DNA from: Rhodospirillaceae bacterium UBA4479
GTDB lineage: Bacteria > Pseudomonadota > Alphaproteobacteria > Rhodospirillales > Casp-alpha2
Assembly (NCBI GenBank): GCA_002389175.1
Contig: DGNZ01000210.1
Coordinates: forward strand, 1-14,120
Length of the DNA stretch: 14,120 nucleotides
Direction of reading: 5' to 3'
The notes under the pieces were generated by a model. It ran no database searches. It had not been told where the DNA came from and saw only the letters and a list, made by a program, of their open reading frames with translations. A program made the position numbers and the translations under genes. Positions 1 to 7,466 of this stretch are shown here, piece after piece; position 1 is the first letter of the stretch; the number at the start of each line of letters is the position of its first letter.

Positions 1-1
1 T

Positions 2-973
2 GTCATTGGCAATGGGGTCAACTTGCACCATTACGAACTTGGTTGGCACACCAGCAGCACGATTGGTGGCATGGGTGTTGCGGCTGCGGCGGCGCGAATG
101 TGTAAATTCGACAAAGAGACCACAACACGTGCCATAAGCCTTGCGTTCAGTATGGCATCGGGCTCTAAAATTCAGTTTGGTACGATGGCTAAGCCGCTCC
201 ATATCGGCATGGCTGCGATGAATGGTTTGCTTGCGGCTCGATACGCCGAGGCTGGGATATCAGCAACGCCTGAACCTTTGGAAGGGTCGTGGGGATTTAG
301 AGATCTATATGCTGGCGGCGGCGGAGAGGGCTACGCCGAAGGAGCCGGGCTTATAGGAAACACCACGGCACTGGAACGCTTCGGCCTGAAAGTCAAAATT
401 CATCCCTGCTGTGCAAGCGTGCACACAGCCGTCGATGCGTTGGTCGATCTTATGAATGAGCACGACTTATGCGTTGATGACATCAAGTCGGTTGAGACTG
501 TCGTTAATAAGGTCAGTTTCGATAATTTGATGTTCGATGATCCAAAGACCGAAATGGAAGCACGTTTCAGCATGCATTATTCGATCGCAGTGGCACTGCT
601 TCGAAAGCGTTTGGTGCTTGCCGATTTTGAGGGTTCTGTAATCCGGAATTCAGAAGTGCGCGCGCTTTATCCCAAAATCACGATGACTAGAACGTCCGAT
701 GACAAGCCGCTAGCGACCGCGATCAATGGCAGAGAACCTGCAGAGACTCGCATCACACTCAACGACGGCAAAACACTCTCTAAATTTCTAAAGCATCCAA
801 AAGGCGTACTTCAAAACCCGCTTTCGGACACTGAAATGTGGGCCAAGTTTAATGACTGTGCATCAAACGTAATCGATGCGGGGCAGTTAACGAAGGTTCG
901 AAATATGCTGGAAGGGTTCGAAGATATATCTGACATCCGAGATTTCACATCATTACTAACGACCGGGGAATAA
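2..973 (+). CDS. MmgE/PrpD family protein, 3' part (5' end outside window)
   Basis: The reading frame is open from base 2, with Val-Ile-Gly-Asn-Gly-Val-Asn-Leu before the first internal candidate start (TTG at 23), so the true start lies upstream of the window. The visible ~323 residues carry family hallmarks: a Tyr-Glu-Leu-Gly-Trp-His-Thr segment followed by a Gly/Ala-rich helix near the beginning, a Lys-Pro-Leu-His-x-Gly-x-Ala-Ala-x-Asn-Gly motif about 60 residues on, and a His-Pro-Cys-Cys-Ala-Ser-x-His segment that opens the C-terminal half. Characterised members of this superfamily include 2-methylcitrate dehydratase, cis-aconitate decarboxylase and iminodisuccinate epimerase, all acting on polycarboxylates without a metal. 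Which reaction applies here cannot be told. The stop is 5 bp before the CodA-like gene, so they are very likely cotranscribed. It is a diverged paralogue of the 12108-13469 gene. Family assignment is firm; function is not. Confidence 0.9.
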   Translation, partial: VIGNGVNLHHYELGWHTSSTIGGMGVAAAAARMCKFDKETTTRAISLAFSMASGSKIQFGTMAKPLHIGMAAMNGLLAARYAEAGISATPEPLEGSWGFRDLYAGGGGEGYAEGAGLIGNTTALERFGLKVKIHPCCASVHTAVDALVDLMNEHDLCVDDIKSVETVVNKVSFDNLMFDDPKTEMEARFSMHYSIAVALLRKRLVLADFEGSVIRNSEVRALYPKITMTRTSDDKPLATAINGREPAETRITLNDGKTLSKFLKHPKGVLQNPLSDTEMWAKFNDCASNVIDAGQLTKVRNMLEGFEDISDIRDFTSLLTTGE

Positions 974-978
974 AATTA

Positions 979-2169
979 ATGACAAGCCAACCCATCTTGT
1001 TAACCAATGTTCGGCTGCCAAATGGCGAAGAGGCTGATATCCGAATTGGTGTCGGTCAGTTCACAGAGATCGGAAAGGGTCTTGTTCCGCAATCTGGTGA
1101 AGACCTTATGGATGGCGGCGGGGATCTTGTATTACCGGGGTTTGTTGATGGTCATATGCATCTGGATAAGACATTAACTGGAACACCCTGGATGTCGCAT
1201 CGGGCAGGCCCGACCCGAAAGAGTAGGATCGATACGGAACGCAATATGCGTTCAGACTTGGCCCCCGTCGAAGAGCGCGCTTCTAATCTTGTGCGGCTAT
1301 GCATTGGGCATGGCACGTCGGCAATTCGAACGCATGTTGATATCGACCCAAGCATTGGTCTGAAACATGTCGAAGCGTTGTTACAGGTTCGCAAGAACTT
1401 TGCCGATGCCGTCGATATGCAATTAGTGGCATTCCCCCAGTCTGGCGTGCAATCGCATGCTGGTATGACTGATTATTTGTCGGCCGCCATCGATGCCGGT
1501 GTCGACCTTGTAGGCGGGATCGATCCGATAGCCATTGATGATGATCTGGATGGTCAACTGGATACCCTGTTTGCTATCGCCGAGAAAAAGAATGTCGGTA
1601 TCGATATCCACGTGCACGATCCTGGCGAGAACGGATTACGAGAGATTGCGGGTGTTACAGATCGAGCGAAAGCCCACGGTATGGCTAAGCGGGTTACGAT
1701 TAGTCACGGCTTTAGTCTCGGTGCCGCAGAGGAAGGCAAGCTCCTCAAACTTGCTGATCAGATGGCAGAGGCAGGGGTTTCTCTTGCTACCCACGGCGGC
1801 GGTGCATCCCCGTTGCCTCCGATTAAGATTCTTCGTGAGCACGGCGTTGAAGTGTTCGCGGGGAATGATGACGTGCGCGATACATGGTCGCCGCTGGGTG
1901 AGGGTGACATGCTGGAACGCGCGACCATGATTGCTTGGCGATCAGGATACCGCACTGATGATGATTTGTTGATCGCTCTCGATTGCACCACAGCTGCTGG
2001 CAAGCGTGTGCTTGGACTGCCGGATGCCGGGATTACGGTTGGTGCACCTGCTGACCTTGTCACGGTAAAAGCCGAAGTCGCAGCCGAGGCCGTCGCCCGC
2101 CATCCCCAACGCAAGCTGGTCTTTAAGAAAGGCCGTATTGTCGCCCGCGATGAGGTTTATGACGAATGA
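979..2169 (+). CDS. CodA-like cytosine deaminase-family amidohydrolase
   Basis: A 396-aa protein of the amidohydrolase superfamily that by family deaminates or hydrolyses a C-N bond of a cyclic amidine or ring. It follows E. coli cytosine deaminase (CodA) along its length: His-Met-His-Leu-Asp-Lys at 59-64 (metal-binding HxH), Arg-Thr-His-Val-Asp at 117-121, a Gln-Leu-Val-Ala-Phe-Pro-Gln strand at 148-154, a His-Val-His-Asp segment at 211-214, Ser-His at 242-243, and Gly-Asn-Asp-Asp-Val-Arg-Asp-x-Trp from 295, holding the metal-binding Asp. At 211-217 it reads HVHDPGE where CodA has His-Cys-Asp-Glu, so the acid/base residue is displaced and the substrate is probably not cytosine. The start is ATG at 979, with a GGGGAA ribosome-binding site overlapping the upstream stop. 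It ends 20 bp before the convergent RidA operon. Subfamily and substrate are uncertain. Confidence 0.88.
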   Translation: MTSQPILLTNVRLPNGEEADIRIGVGQFTEIGKGLVPQSGEDLMDGGGDLVLPGFVDGHMHLDKTLTGTPWMSHRAGPTRKSRIDTERNMRSDLAPVEERASNLVRLCIGHGTSAIRTHVDIDPSIGLKHVEALLQVRKNFADAVDMQLVAFPQSGVQSHAGMTDYLSAAIDAGVDLVGGIDPIAIDDDLDGQLDTLFAIAEKKNVGIDIHVHDPGENGLREIAGVTDRAKAHGMAKRVTISHGFSLGAAEEGKLLKLADQMAEAGVSLATHGGGASPLPPIKILREHGVEVFAGNDDVRDTWSPLGEGDMLERATMIAWRSGYRTDDDLLIALDCTTAAGKRVLGLPDAGITVGAPADLVTVKAEVAAEAVARHPQRKLVFKKGRIVARDEVYDE

Positions 2170-2189
2170 TTTCTGGATGTCACTCGCCG

Positions 2190-3434
2190 TTAGCTTTGGA
2201 TGACTGCGTCGACGTCGATCTCGACCTGCATCCATGGCATGGCGAGGCCGTCAATGACGATGGCCGTGTAACAGGGCCGGACTTGCCCCAGATGTCGCGC
2301 AACGACGGCTTCGACGTCAGGCAGAAATTCCCGCTCGGTGACATACACTGTAACTTTGCAAACATCGTCCGCCTGCGCACCGGCCTCGTCGAGCAATTGG
2401 GCCACGTTCAACATCGCTTGTTCAGCCTGTGCCGAGACATCACCCTTGCCGATGAATTCACCGTCAAACGTCAATCCAGTTTGGCCGCGCATATAAACCC
2501 TGTCGCCCGCGCGAACAGCCATGCTGAATCTGCTTCGAAGGTCCTGGCCGTCTTTATACTGCGCCGTGGTTTCAAAGGTTCGAATGCGCGTGTGGGGCGT
2601 GCCTTTGGACAAGGTCACTGCCATATCGATTTCAAACAAAATTGGGACGCGCGCGAACCCGCCGACAATCAATCCGGTAGATACAGGGGCCGTTGTACCA
2701 AGATGGCGCCCGATCACCGGATAGATCGCTTCGCGATAGGCACGATCACGGATGTAGACATGCAATTTTGTGACATCGTCGAAAGTGGCACCCGCTTCTT
2801 CGAGCAAGGTAGCCGCATTACGGATCGCGACGTCGGCTTGCTCGGCAGCATCCTCGAGCGTAAAGGTCGGCCCGAATTGTTGAGAGCCATCAAGGGCGGT
2901 ACCCGTCTGCCCGCGCAGATAAATTTCGTCCCCTGTGTTGACCAACATGCAGGAGCGCCGGGTCAATTTATTTTGGTCGAACCATTGAGCGGTATCAAAC
3001 TCGCGATATCGCTTATGACCCTCTGGGCCTGGAATGACAGCCTCTATTCCCAGATTGCACATCATTCCCGGCAGCGCCAAGCCCTTGGTAACGATGCCGG
3101 TGCCGACCGTTGGTTCGGCCGAGAGAGAGCGATTGACCATGTTGTAAACGGCCGGGCGATACGCCTTGTCGGTAAGCCAGGTCGTGACTTTGCAGACATC
3201 TGCGAGTGTTGCACCAGCCTCGCCAAGCAACACAGAAACCGATTCCACCGCCCGTTCAGCCAGTTCGGCCGGGTCAGTTGTATCTGGCAATGCGCCACCG
3301 ATTGGCTGACCCGTTTGGCCGCTCATGAAAATGCGGTTCCCCGCTTTGACGACAGAAGACGCATCGATTCCAGGGGTCGTTCGACCGACATGACCGTCGG
3401 CACTATTAAAGGGGCTAAGCCTCTCGAGTTTCAT
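2190..3434 (-). CDS. Triple-domain RidA/YjgF-family protein (paralogue 1)
   Basis: A 414-aa protein made of three consecutive RidA (YjgF/YER057c/UK114) domains at about residues 8-135, 143-275 and 284-412. Each repeat has the Gly-Gln-Thr-Gly strand (G39-G42, G175-G178, G317-G320), a helix containing Glu-Ala-Gly-Ala, and a C-terminal strand pattern with an Ile-Glu or Glu-Ile-Asp end. Ordinary RidA proteins are about 130 aa and form homotrimers with active sites between subunits, so one chain could fold as a built-in trimer. RidA hydrolyses reactive enamine/imine intermediates using a conserved Arg near its C terminus; in all three repeats that region reads Gly-Thr-Gly, Ser-Thr-Gly or Tyr-Thr-Ala, with no Arg at the aligned position. 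The start at 3434 has GAGAGGAA about 6 nt upstream. It is second in a two-gene operon behind its paralogue, 24 bp downstream. The third repeat is the most diverged. Function (hydrolase or binding protein) is unknown. Confidence 0.9.
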   Translation of the reverse strand: MKLERLSPFNSADGHVGRTTPGIDASSVVKAGNRIFMSGQTGQPIGGALPDTTDPAELAERAVESVSVLLGEAGATLADVCKVTTWLTDKAYRPAVYNMVNRSLSAEPTVGTGIVTKGLALPGMMCNLGIEAVIPGPEGHKRYREFDTAQWFDQNKLTRRSCMLVNTGDEIYLRGQTGTALDGSQQFGPTFTLEDAAEQADVAIRNAATLLEEAGATFDDVTKLHVYIRDRAYREAIYPVIGRHLGTTAPVSTGLIVGGFARVPILFEIDMAVTLSKGTPHTRIRTFETTAQYKDGQDLRSRFSMAVRAGDRVYMRGQTGLTFDGEFIGKGDVSAQAEQAMLNVAQLLDEAGAQADDVCKVTVYVTEREFLPDVEAVVARHLGQVRPCYTAIVIDGLAMPWMQVEIDVDAVIQS

Positions 3435-3458
3435 CGTGAGTTCCTCTCTCGTGTTGGA

Positions 3459-4700
3459 TCAATCGGGGATGATGGCATCGACGTCGATTTCGACCAAAAT
3501 ATGCGGCTTCGCAAAACCATCAACGATCAGGCCTGTGCCACATGGGAAAACGCCTTTCAGGTGTTTGCCGATTTGTTGATAAACAGGCTCGCGATGGTCC
3601 CGGTGTTGAATGTACGTGCTCACCTTCACGATATCGTTGAGGCTCGCACCAGCTTCTTCGAGCAAAACCTTGATATTCTTCATTGCTTGATCCGCCTCCG
3701 CGCCGGGATCACCAGGCCCGACGAATTCGCCATCAAGAGTGCCCCCAGTCTGCCCACGGAGGAATACTCTGTTTCCAGCGCGGACAGCTTTGCAGAACTT
3801 CATGCCAAGTTGTTGGCCGTCTTTGTATTCGTTGTCAGTGTGAAATTTTCGGAACCGTTGATGAGGGGTGCCGTTGGTTCGGACAATAGACATGTCGATT
3901 TCGAACAATATTTCGGGACGCGCAAAACCACGCATGATGAGCCCGGTCGAGCATGGATATGTATCGCCAAAGTGTTTGCCGATGGCTTGGTAGACGGGTT
4001 CCCGGTACGCCCGATCGGCAATGTAGATGCGGGTTCGACAGACATCGTCGAAGCTCGCACCGGCTTCTTCCAACAGGCCGCGCGCGTTCTGCATCGCCTT
4101 GTCGGCCTGTTTTCCGGCATCCTCAACAGTAAATCCCGTGCCGTGCATGGTTTTGCCGTCGAATTCAGTGCCTGTTTGGCCGCGCAGGAAAATCTCGTCC
4201 CCGGTGTCGATCAACCACGCCGAGTCACGATTGATGTCAGCCTGTCCATACCAGTCTTTGGAATTCATCAGGCGGTACTTTTTAAATTCACCCGACGTTG
4301 GAATGTATGCTTCCAGATCGATCTCGACTTTCATATCGGGCATCGCCAAGCCTTTAACCACGAGCCCTGTTCCGACCGTGTGATTGCCACGCAGATGTTT
4401 GGCGACAGTTTTATATACAGCGGTTCTGTAAGCCGGGTCCGTCAAATAGGTTGTGACCATCGTAACGTGGTCCAGGCTGGAGCCAGCTTCTTCGAGAAGT
4501 ATCTTCGCGTTCTGCATTGCCTGCTCGGCTTGAGTGCCCGCATCGTTCGGATCGATCATTTTTTGGTCGAGATCAAGCCCCGTCTGACCGCGCAGGAAAA
4601 TTCGGTTTCCGGCACGAACGGCCATGCACATGTCGTTATCGAGCCGCCCGCCAGGGTAAACGTCACGGGTGTTGAACTTGCGAAACCGAGTAATCGTCAT
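3459..4700 (-). CDS. Triple-domain RidA/YjgF-family protein (paralogue 2)
   Basis: A 413-aa protein with three RidA-like repeats at about residues 6-134, 142-273 and 283-412. The repeats are clearly related: each has Leu-Arg-Gly-Gln-Thr-Gly (36-41, 172-177, 314-319), then Leu-Leu-Glu-Glu-Ala-Gly-Ser/Ala-Ser, then Gly/Ser-Thr-Gly-Leu followed by an Ile/Val strand, and a Glu-Ile-Asp ending. The catalytic Arg of canonical RidA is replaced by the Gly/Ser-Thr-Gly stretch in every repeat, so classical 2-aminoacrylate deaminase activity is doubtful. Charged residues such as the Arg of LRGQTG are conserved instead and may form a different pocket. The start at 4700 has GAAGGA about 7 nt upstream. It is the first gene of the minus-strand pair, transcribed from the 127-bp region shared with the divergent MFS gene. 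It is more regular than paralogue 1, and the two probably arose by tandem duplication. The fold call is firm, the role inferred. Confidence 0.92.
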   Translation of the reverse strand: MTITRFRKFNTRDVYPGGRLDNDMCMAVRAGNRIFLRGQTGLDLDQKMIDPNDAGTQAEQAMQNAKILLEEAGSSLDHVTMVTTYLTDPAYRTAVYKTVAKHLRGNHTVGTGLVVKGLAMPDMKVEIDLEAYIPTSGEFKKYRLMNSKDWYGQADINRDSAWLIDTGDEIFLRGQTGTEFDGKTMHGTGFTVEDAGKQADKAMQNARGLLEEAGASFDDVCRTRIYIADRAYREPVYQAIGKHFGDTYPCSTGLIMRGFARPEILFEIDMSIVRTNGTPHQRFRKFHTDNEYKDGQQLGMKFCKAVRAGNRVFLRGQTGGTLDGEFVGPGDPGAEADQAMKNIKVLLEEAGASLNDIVKVSTYIQHRDHREPVYQQIGKHLKGVFPCGTGLIVDGFAKPHILVEIDVDAIIPD

Positions 4701-4746
4701 GGTTTAATCCTTCAGATATCTAGGGGTGGCAAAATTGCGAATACGG

Positions 4747-4762
4747 AGACTTATAATAGTCT
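4747..4762. promoter_or_regulatory. Inverted repeat in divergent promoter region (candidate operator)
   Basis: AGACT-TATAAT-AGTCT is a perfect 5-bp-arm inverted repeat around a consensus -10-like hexamer. It sits in the 127-bp gap (4701-4827) between the divergently transcribed triple-RidA pair and the MFS operon. A second small palindrome, TTCATGAA, lies at 4782-4789. I could not place a convincing -35 for the TATAAT on either strand. The position is what one expects for a shared operator, but this is inference from symmetry and location only. Confidence 0.35.
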
Positions 4763-4827
4763 TCAAAGGTATCAGTTAATGTTCATGAAAGGAAGTGTGT
4801 AACGTCTCGTTATTTAGGTCATAGAGC

Positions 4828-6063
4828 ATGAAAAAACCCTTTTCTGGTAAAGGCTTAACGTTGTTACTAATCGGTCTCAGCGTGACCAATCCCTTTGCCT
4901 TTCACATCTTCCTGCCGTCGCTGCCGGGGCTCACAGAGACCTTAGGTGCTAGTGCTGCAACAGCACAACTTACGGTAAGTATTTACGTGGCAACGTTTGC
5001 ATTTGCGCAGCTGGGTTATGGTCCATTGTCGGATCGATTTGGCCGTCGGCGCGTCATTCTTACGGGGATCGCTATTTATGTGATTGCGCCACTTTACTGT
5101 GCGCATGCTGACACGATTGAAGCTCTCGTCGTTGGTCGCGCCCTCCAGGCAATTGGTGGCTGTGCCGGTTTGATGTTTGCTCGGGTGATCGCTCGTGACC
5201 TGTTCGAACGAAACAAAGCTGCAAGTGTGATTGGATTCGTCACGATGGTGACATCTTTGGTGACAGCCGCCGCGCCCGCGATTGGTGGATATCTTGATGT
5301 GTGGTTCGGTTGGCAGGCGAGTTTTTGGGTCACTTCGGCATATGGTTTAGTAGTATTTTCTTGTTGCTTTCTATGGTTGCCGGAAACGCGCCCCGATCAA
5401 CCCGCCAGAGGAATTTTACAAACGTTCGCTGACGGCGCGACGCTGGTTCGTTCACAGGTTTTCGTTGGTCACGCGTTGCATGGTGCCTGCACACTGTCTT
5501 GTTGGTATGCCGTGCTGACGGGCTTGCCGTACGTGATGGTCGAAGTGTTAGACCAACCGACAACGGCGTATGGTTTCTATTATCCGTTTCTTGCCATCGG
5601 TTACATGCTTGGCAACTTGATTACGTCCAGAGTCGCTTCGACCTGGGGAGTGGAACGTTTGATACGGGTTGGTATTGGCTTCGCGCTGGTACCGACAGTG
5701 TTTGTTTTGACTTGGAACTTGTATGGAGACCCGTCCCCACTGGCATTGTTCTTACCGTTTGCCGTGATCGTCCTGGGACATGGGATGAGCCAACCTGCAT
5801 CATTTTCATTAGCGGTCGGCATTCGACCTGAATTGGCAGGAAGTGCTGCTGGTATCATGGGGTTTGGACAATGGTTGATTGCGGCAGTCACCACACAGGC
5901 CCTGGGGATGGTTTTATCCGACTCAGTGTGGCCCGTGATTTGGTTTGTTGTCGGCTTCAGCATTTTATCTGCAATCTCATCATTCTATGGCTTTCGCGGG
6001 GAACAAAACGCCGGAGAATGTCAACATCCTTCAACAACAAGAACGGAGAACAATCTAAAATGA
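4828..6063 (+). CDS. MFS transporter, Bcr/CflA (DHA1-type) family
   Basis: A 411-aa hydrophobic inner-membrane protein with the length and segment pattern of a 12-helix major facilitator. It has Phe-Leu-Pro-Ser-Leu-Pro after the first helix, typical of Bcr/CflA exporters; motif A Gly-Tyr-Gly-Pro-Leu-Ser-Asp-Arg-Phe-Gly-Arg-Arg-Arg at 63-75; and Gly-Arg-Ala-Leu-Gln-Ala-Ile-Gly-Gly at 103-111. The family mostly comprises proton-coupled antiporters that export drugs or metabolites, including sulfonamide, bicyclomycin and cysteine-pathway compounds. In a catabolic operon it could equally take up the substrate or expel a toxic intermediate. It is the first gene of the plus-strand operon. Its TGA stop overlaps the next ATG as ATGA, indicating translational coupling to the amidohydrolase. 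The ribosome-binding site is weak (AGGT, about 11 nt upstream). Family call is good; direction and substrate are unknown. Confidence 0.9.
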   Translation: MKKPFSGKGLTLLLIGLSVTNPFAFHIFLPSLPGLTETLGASAATAQLTVSIYVATFAFAQLGYGPLSDRFGRRRVILTGIAIYVIAPLYCAHADTIEALVVGRALQAIGGCAGLMFARVIARDLFERNKAASVIGFVTMVTSLVTAAAPAIGGYLDVWFGWQASFWVTSAYGLVVFSCCFLWLPETRPDQPARGILQTFADGATLVRSQVFVGHALHGACTLSCWYAVLTGLPYVMVEVLDQPTTAYGFYYPFLAIGYMLGNLITSRVASTWGVERLIRVGIGFALVPTVFVLTWNLYGDPSPLALFLPFAVIVLGHGMSQPASFSLAVGIRPELAGSAAGIMGFGQWLIAAVTTQALGMVLSDSVWPVIWFVVGFSILSAISSFYGFRGEQNAGECQHPSTTRTENNLK

Positions 6064-7442
6064 CTGAAACCTCGGACTGGATTATCACCGGCGCTACGGT
6101 GGTCTCACTCGAAGGTGGCGATGGGGTCATCGAAGATGCGGCGGTCGCCGTTGAGAATGGCCTTATATCTGAAGTCGGCCCAAGTGCAGAGGTCGAGGCG
6201 CGTTATCCGCACTTGGAAAAGATTGATGGACGCGGCAAAGCAGTCGTTCCCGGGTTTATCAACTCGCATACCCATACTGTTCTTTTAGTACTGCGCGGCA
6301 CCGTAGAGGATATGTCCGGTGACGCCATCTTTGGGTATATGACGCCAATCAGCTTTGCGATGAATGATGACGAACGTCGTGCTTTGGCGCGACTTGGGTG
6401 TTTGGAAGCAATCCGGTCGGGATCGACAACGTTGGTAGAGCCGTTTCGATTCATCCCGGGCTACGCTGACGGTATGATAGAGACCGGGCTCCGGCTTTAT
6501 TTTGGGGAAAGTGCCACTGACGCATTGACGCTCAAGATCAGAAAAGGCGTCTATGAGTTTGACAAAGGATTTGGGCAGGAGTTTTTGGACCGCAATATTG
6601 AAATGATTAACCGGTTCCACAATACACATGACGGGCGTGTGCAATGTCAGATATCGGCTCATGCACCAGATATCTGCTCGCCATGGATGCTTGGGGAATT
6701 GAATGATCTCGCCCGTAAACACGATCTGAAACGGACAGTGCATCTTTCGCAAAGCCCAAAAGAGGTTGCCCAGGTCAAAGACGCGTACGGTATGACGTCT
6801 GCTGAATACCTGGATGCCAACGATTGGCTTGGGCCCGATGTAGTGGGCGCGCACTGGACATTCTGCACATCCGATGACATTAAGCTGTTGGGCGATCGTG
6901 GTGTGCATATGGCGCATTGCCCTGCCAATAGTTCCAGGCGTGGGCCGCACAAGGCTCTCGCCAGAAACATCATTGATGCTGGTGTGAACATTGTTCTGGG
7001 CACCGATAACATGACCGAGGATATGTTTCAGGCCATGAGGATTGGCACCATCGTGCATCGCGGTGCCGGTGGTGGTGGCGTTGACCCTGCACCGCTTCAT
7101 GCATTGCAAGCTGCAACAATCAACGGCGCCAAGGCACTAGGGCGAACACATGATCTTGGGTCACTCGCCCCTGGTAAACGGGCCGATATCACAGTTCTTG
7201 ATTTGAACAATCCGAGTATGGCTCCGGTCATCAATCTAGTTTCGTCCATCGTTCATTACGGGCACCCGGGTGTCGTATCGGCGGTCGCGGTCGAAGGCCG
7301 CTTTTTGATGAAGGACGGAAAAGTCCTTTGTATGAACGAAGCCGAAGTGATCGCCGAGGCGCAAGAAGCAACCCGAGCCGCCTGGCACAGGCTGGGTGAG
7401 ATATCACCCGATATCGAGTTGCCAGTCAGCATGCGGAACTAA
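6060..7442 (+). CDS. ATZ/TRZ-type amidohydrolase with Gln in place of the usual catalytic Glu
   Basis: A 460-aa member of the amidohydrolase superfamily (ATZ/TRZ, SAH/MTA deaminase-like group), which deaminates or dechlorinates heterocycles or hydrolyses related C-N bonds. The start chosen is ATG at 6060, which overlaps the MFS stop as ATGA and has GGAG upstream; the frame is open further upstream, but that stretch lies inside the transporter gene. Visible motifs: Asn-Ser-His-Thr-His at 68-72 (HxH metal pair), His201 in Ser-Ala-His-Ala-Pro, His228 in Val-His-Leu-Ser-Gln, His265 in Gly-Ala-His-Trp, Cys-Pro-Ala-Asn-Ser at 287-291, and Leu-Gly-Thr-Asp-Asn at 313-317 with metal-binding Asp316. 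The residue three after His228 is Gln231, where most characterised members have the proton-shuttling Glu. The C-terminal segment Leu-Ala-Pro-Gly-Lys-Arg-Ala-Asp is typical of the beta-sandwich domain. The substrate is unknown, probably an aminated or N-substituted ring. Confidence 0.9.
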   Translation: MTETSDWIITGATVVSLEGGDGVIEDAAVAVENGLISEVGPSAEVEARYPHLEKIDGRGKAVVPGFINSHTHTVLLVLRGTVEDMSGDAIFGYMTPISFAMNDDERRALARLGCLEAIRSGSTTLVEPFRFIPGYADGMIETGLRLYFGESATDALTLKIRKGVYEFDKGFGQEFLDRNIEMINRFHNTHDGRVQCQISAHAPDICSPWMLGELNDLARKHDLKRTVHLSQSPKEVAQVKDAYGMTSAEYLDANDWLGPDVVGAHWTFCTSDDIKLLGDRGVHMAHCPANSSRRGPHKALARNIIDAGVNIVLGTDNMTEDMFQAMRIGTIVHRGAGGGGVDPAPLHALQAATINGAKALGRTHDLGSLAPGKRADITVLDLNNPSMAPVINLVSSIVHYGHPGVVSAVAVEGRFLMKDGKVLCMNEAEVIAEAQEATRAAWHRLGEISPDIELPVSMRN

Positions 7443-7466
7443 ACCAGAGAGAAAAGGAGAGAAGAA

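Noticed and set aside
23..973. Complete gene starting at TTG 23
   Set aside because: The frame is open to the window edge with family-like residues before it, and the protein lacks the N-terminal ~130 residues of the MmgE/PrpD family.
2166..4802. 878-aa plus-strand open frame as a real gene
   Set aside because: It is fully antisense to two well-supported triple-RidA genes, resembles no family I know, and its internal repeats mirror the RidA repeats.
5871..6059. N-terminal 63-codon extension of the 6060-7442 amidohydrolase
   Set aside because: It lies inside the MFS gene in another frame and is unlike family N termini. ATG 6060 with GGAG upstream and the ATGA overlap is the better start.
6285..7109. 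274-aa minus-strand open frame
   Set aside because: Antisense to the well-supported ATZ/TRZ-type amidohydrolase, with no recognisable domain and a composition typical of a shadow.
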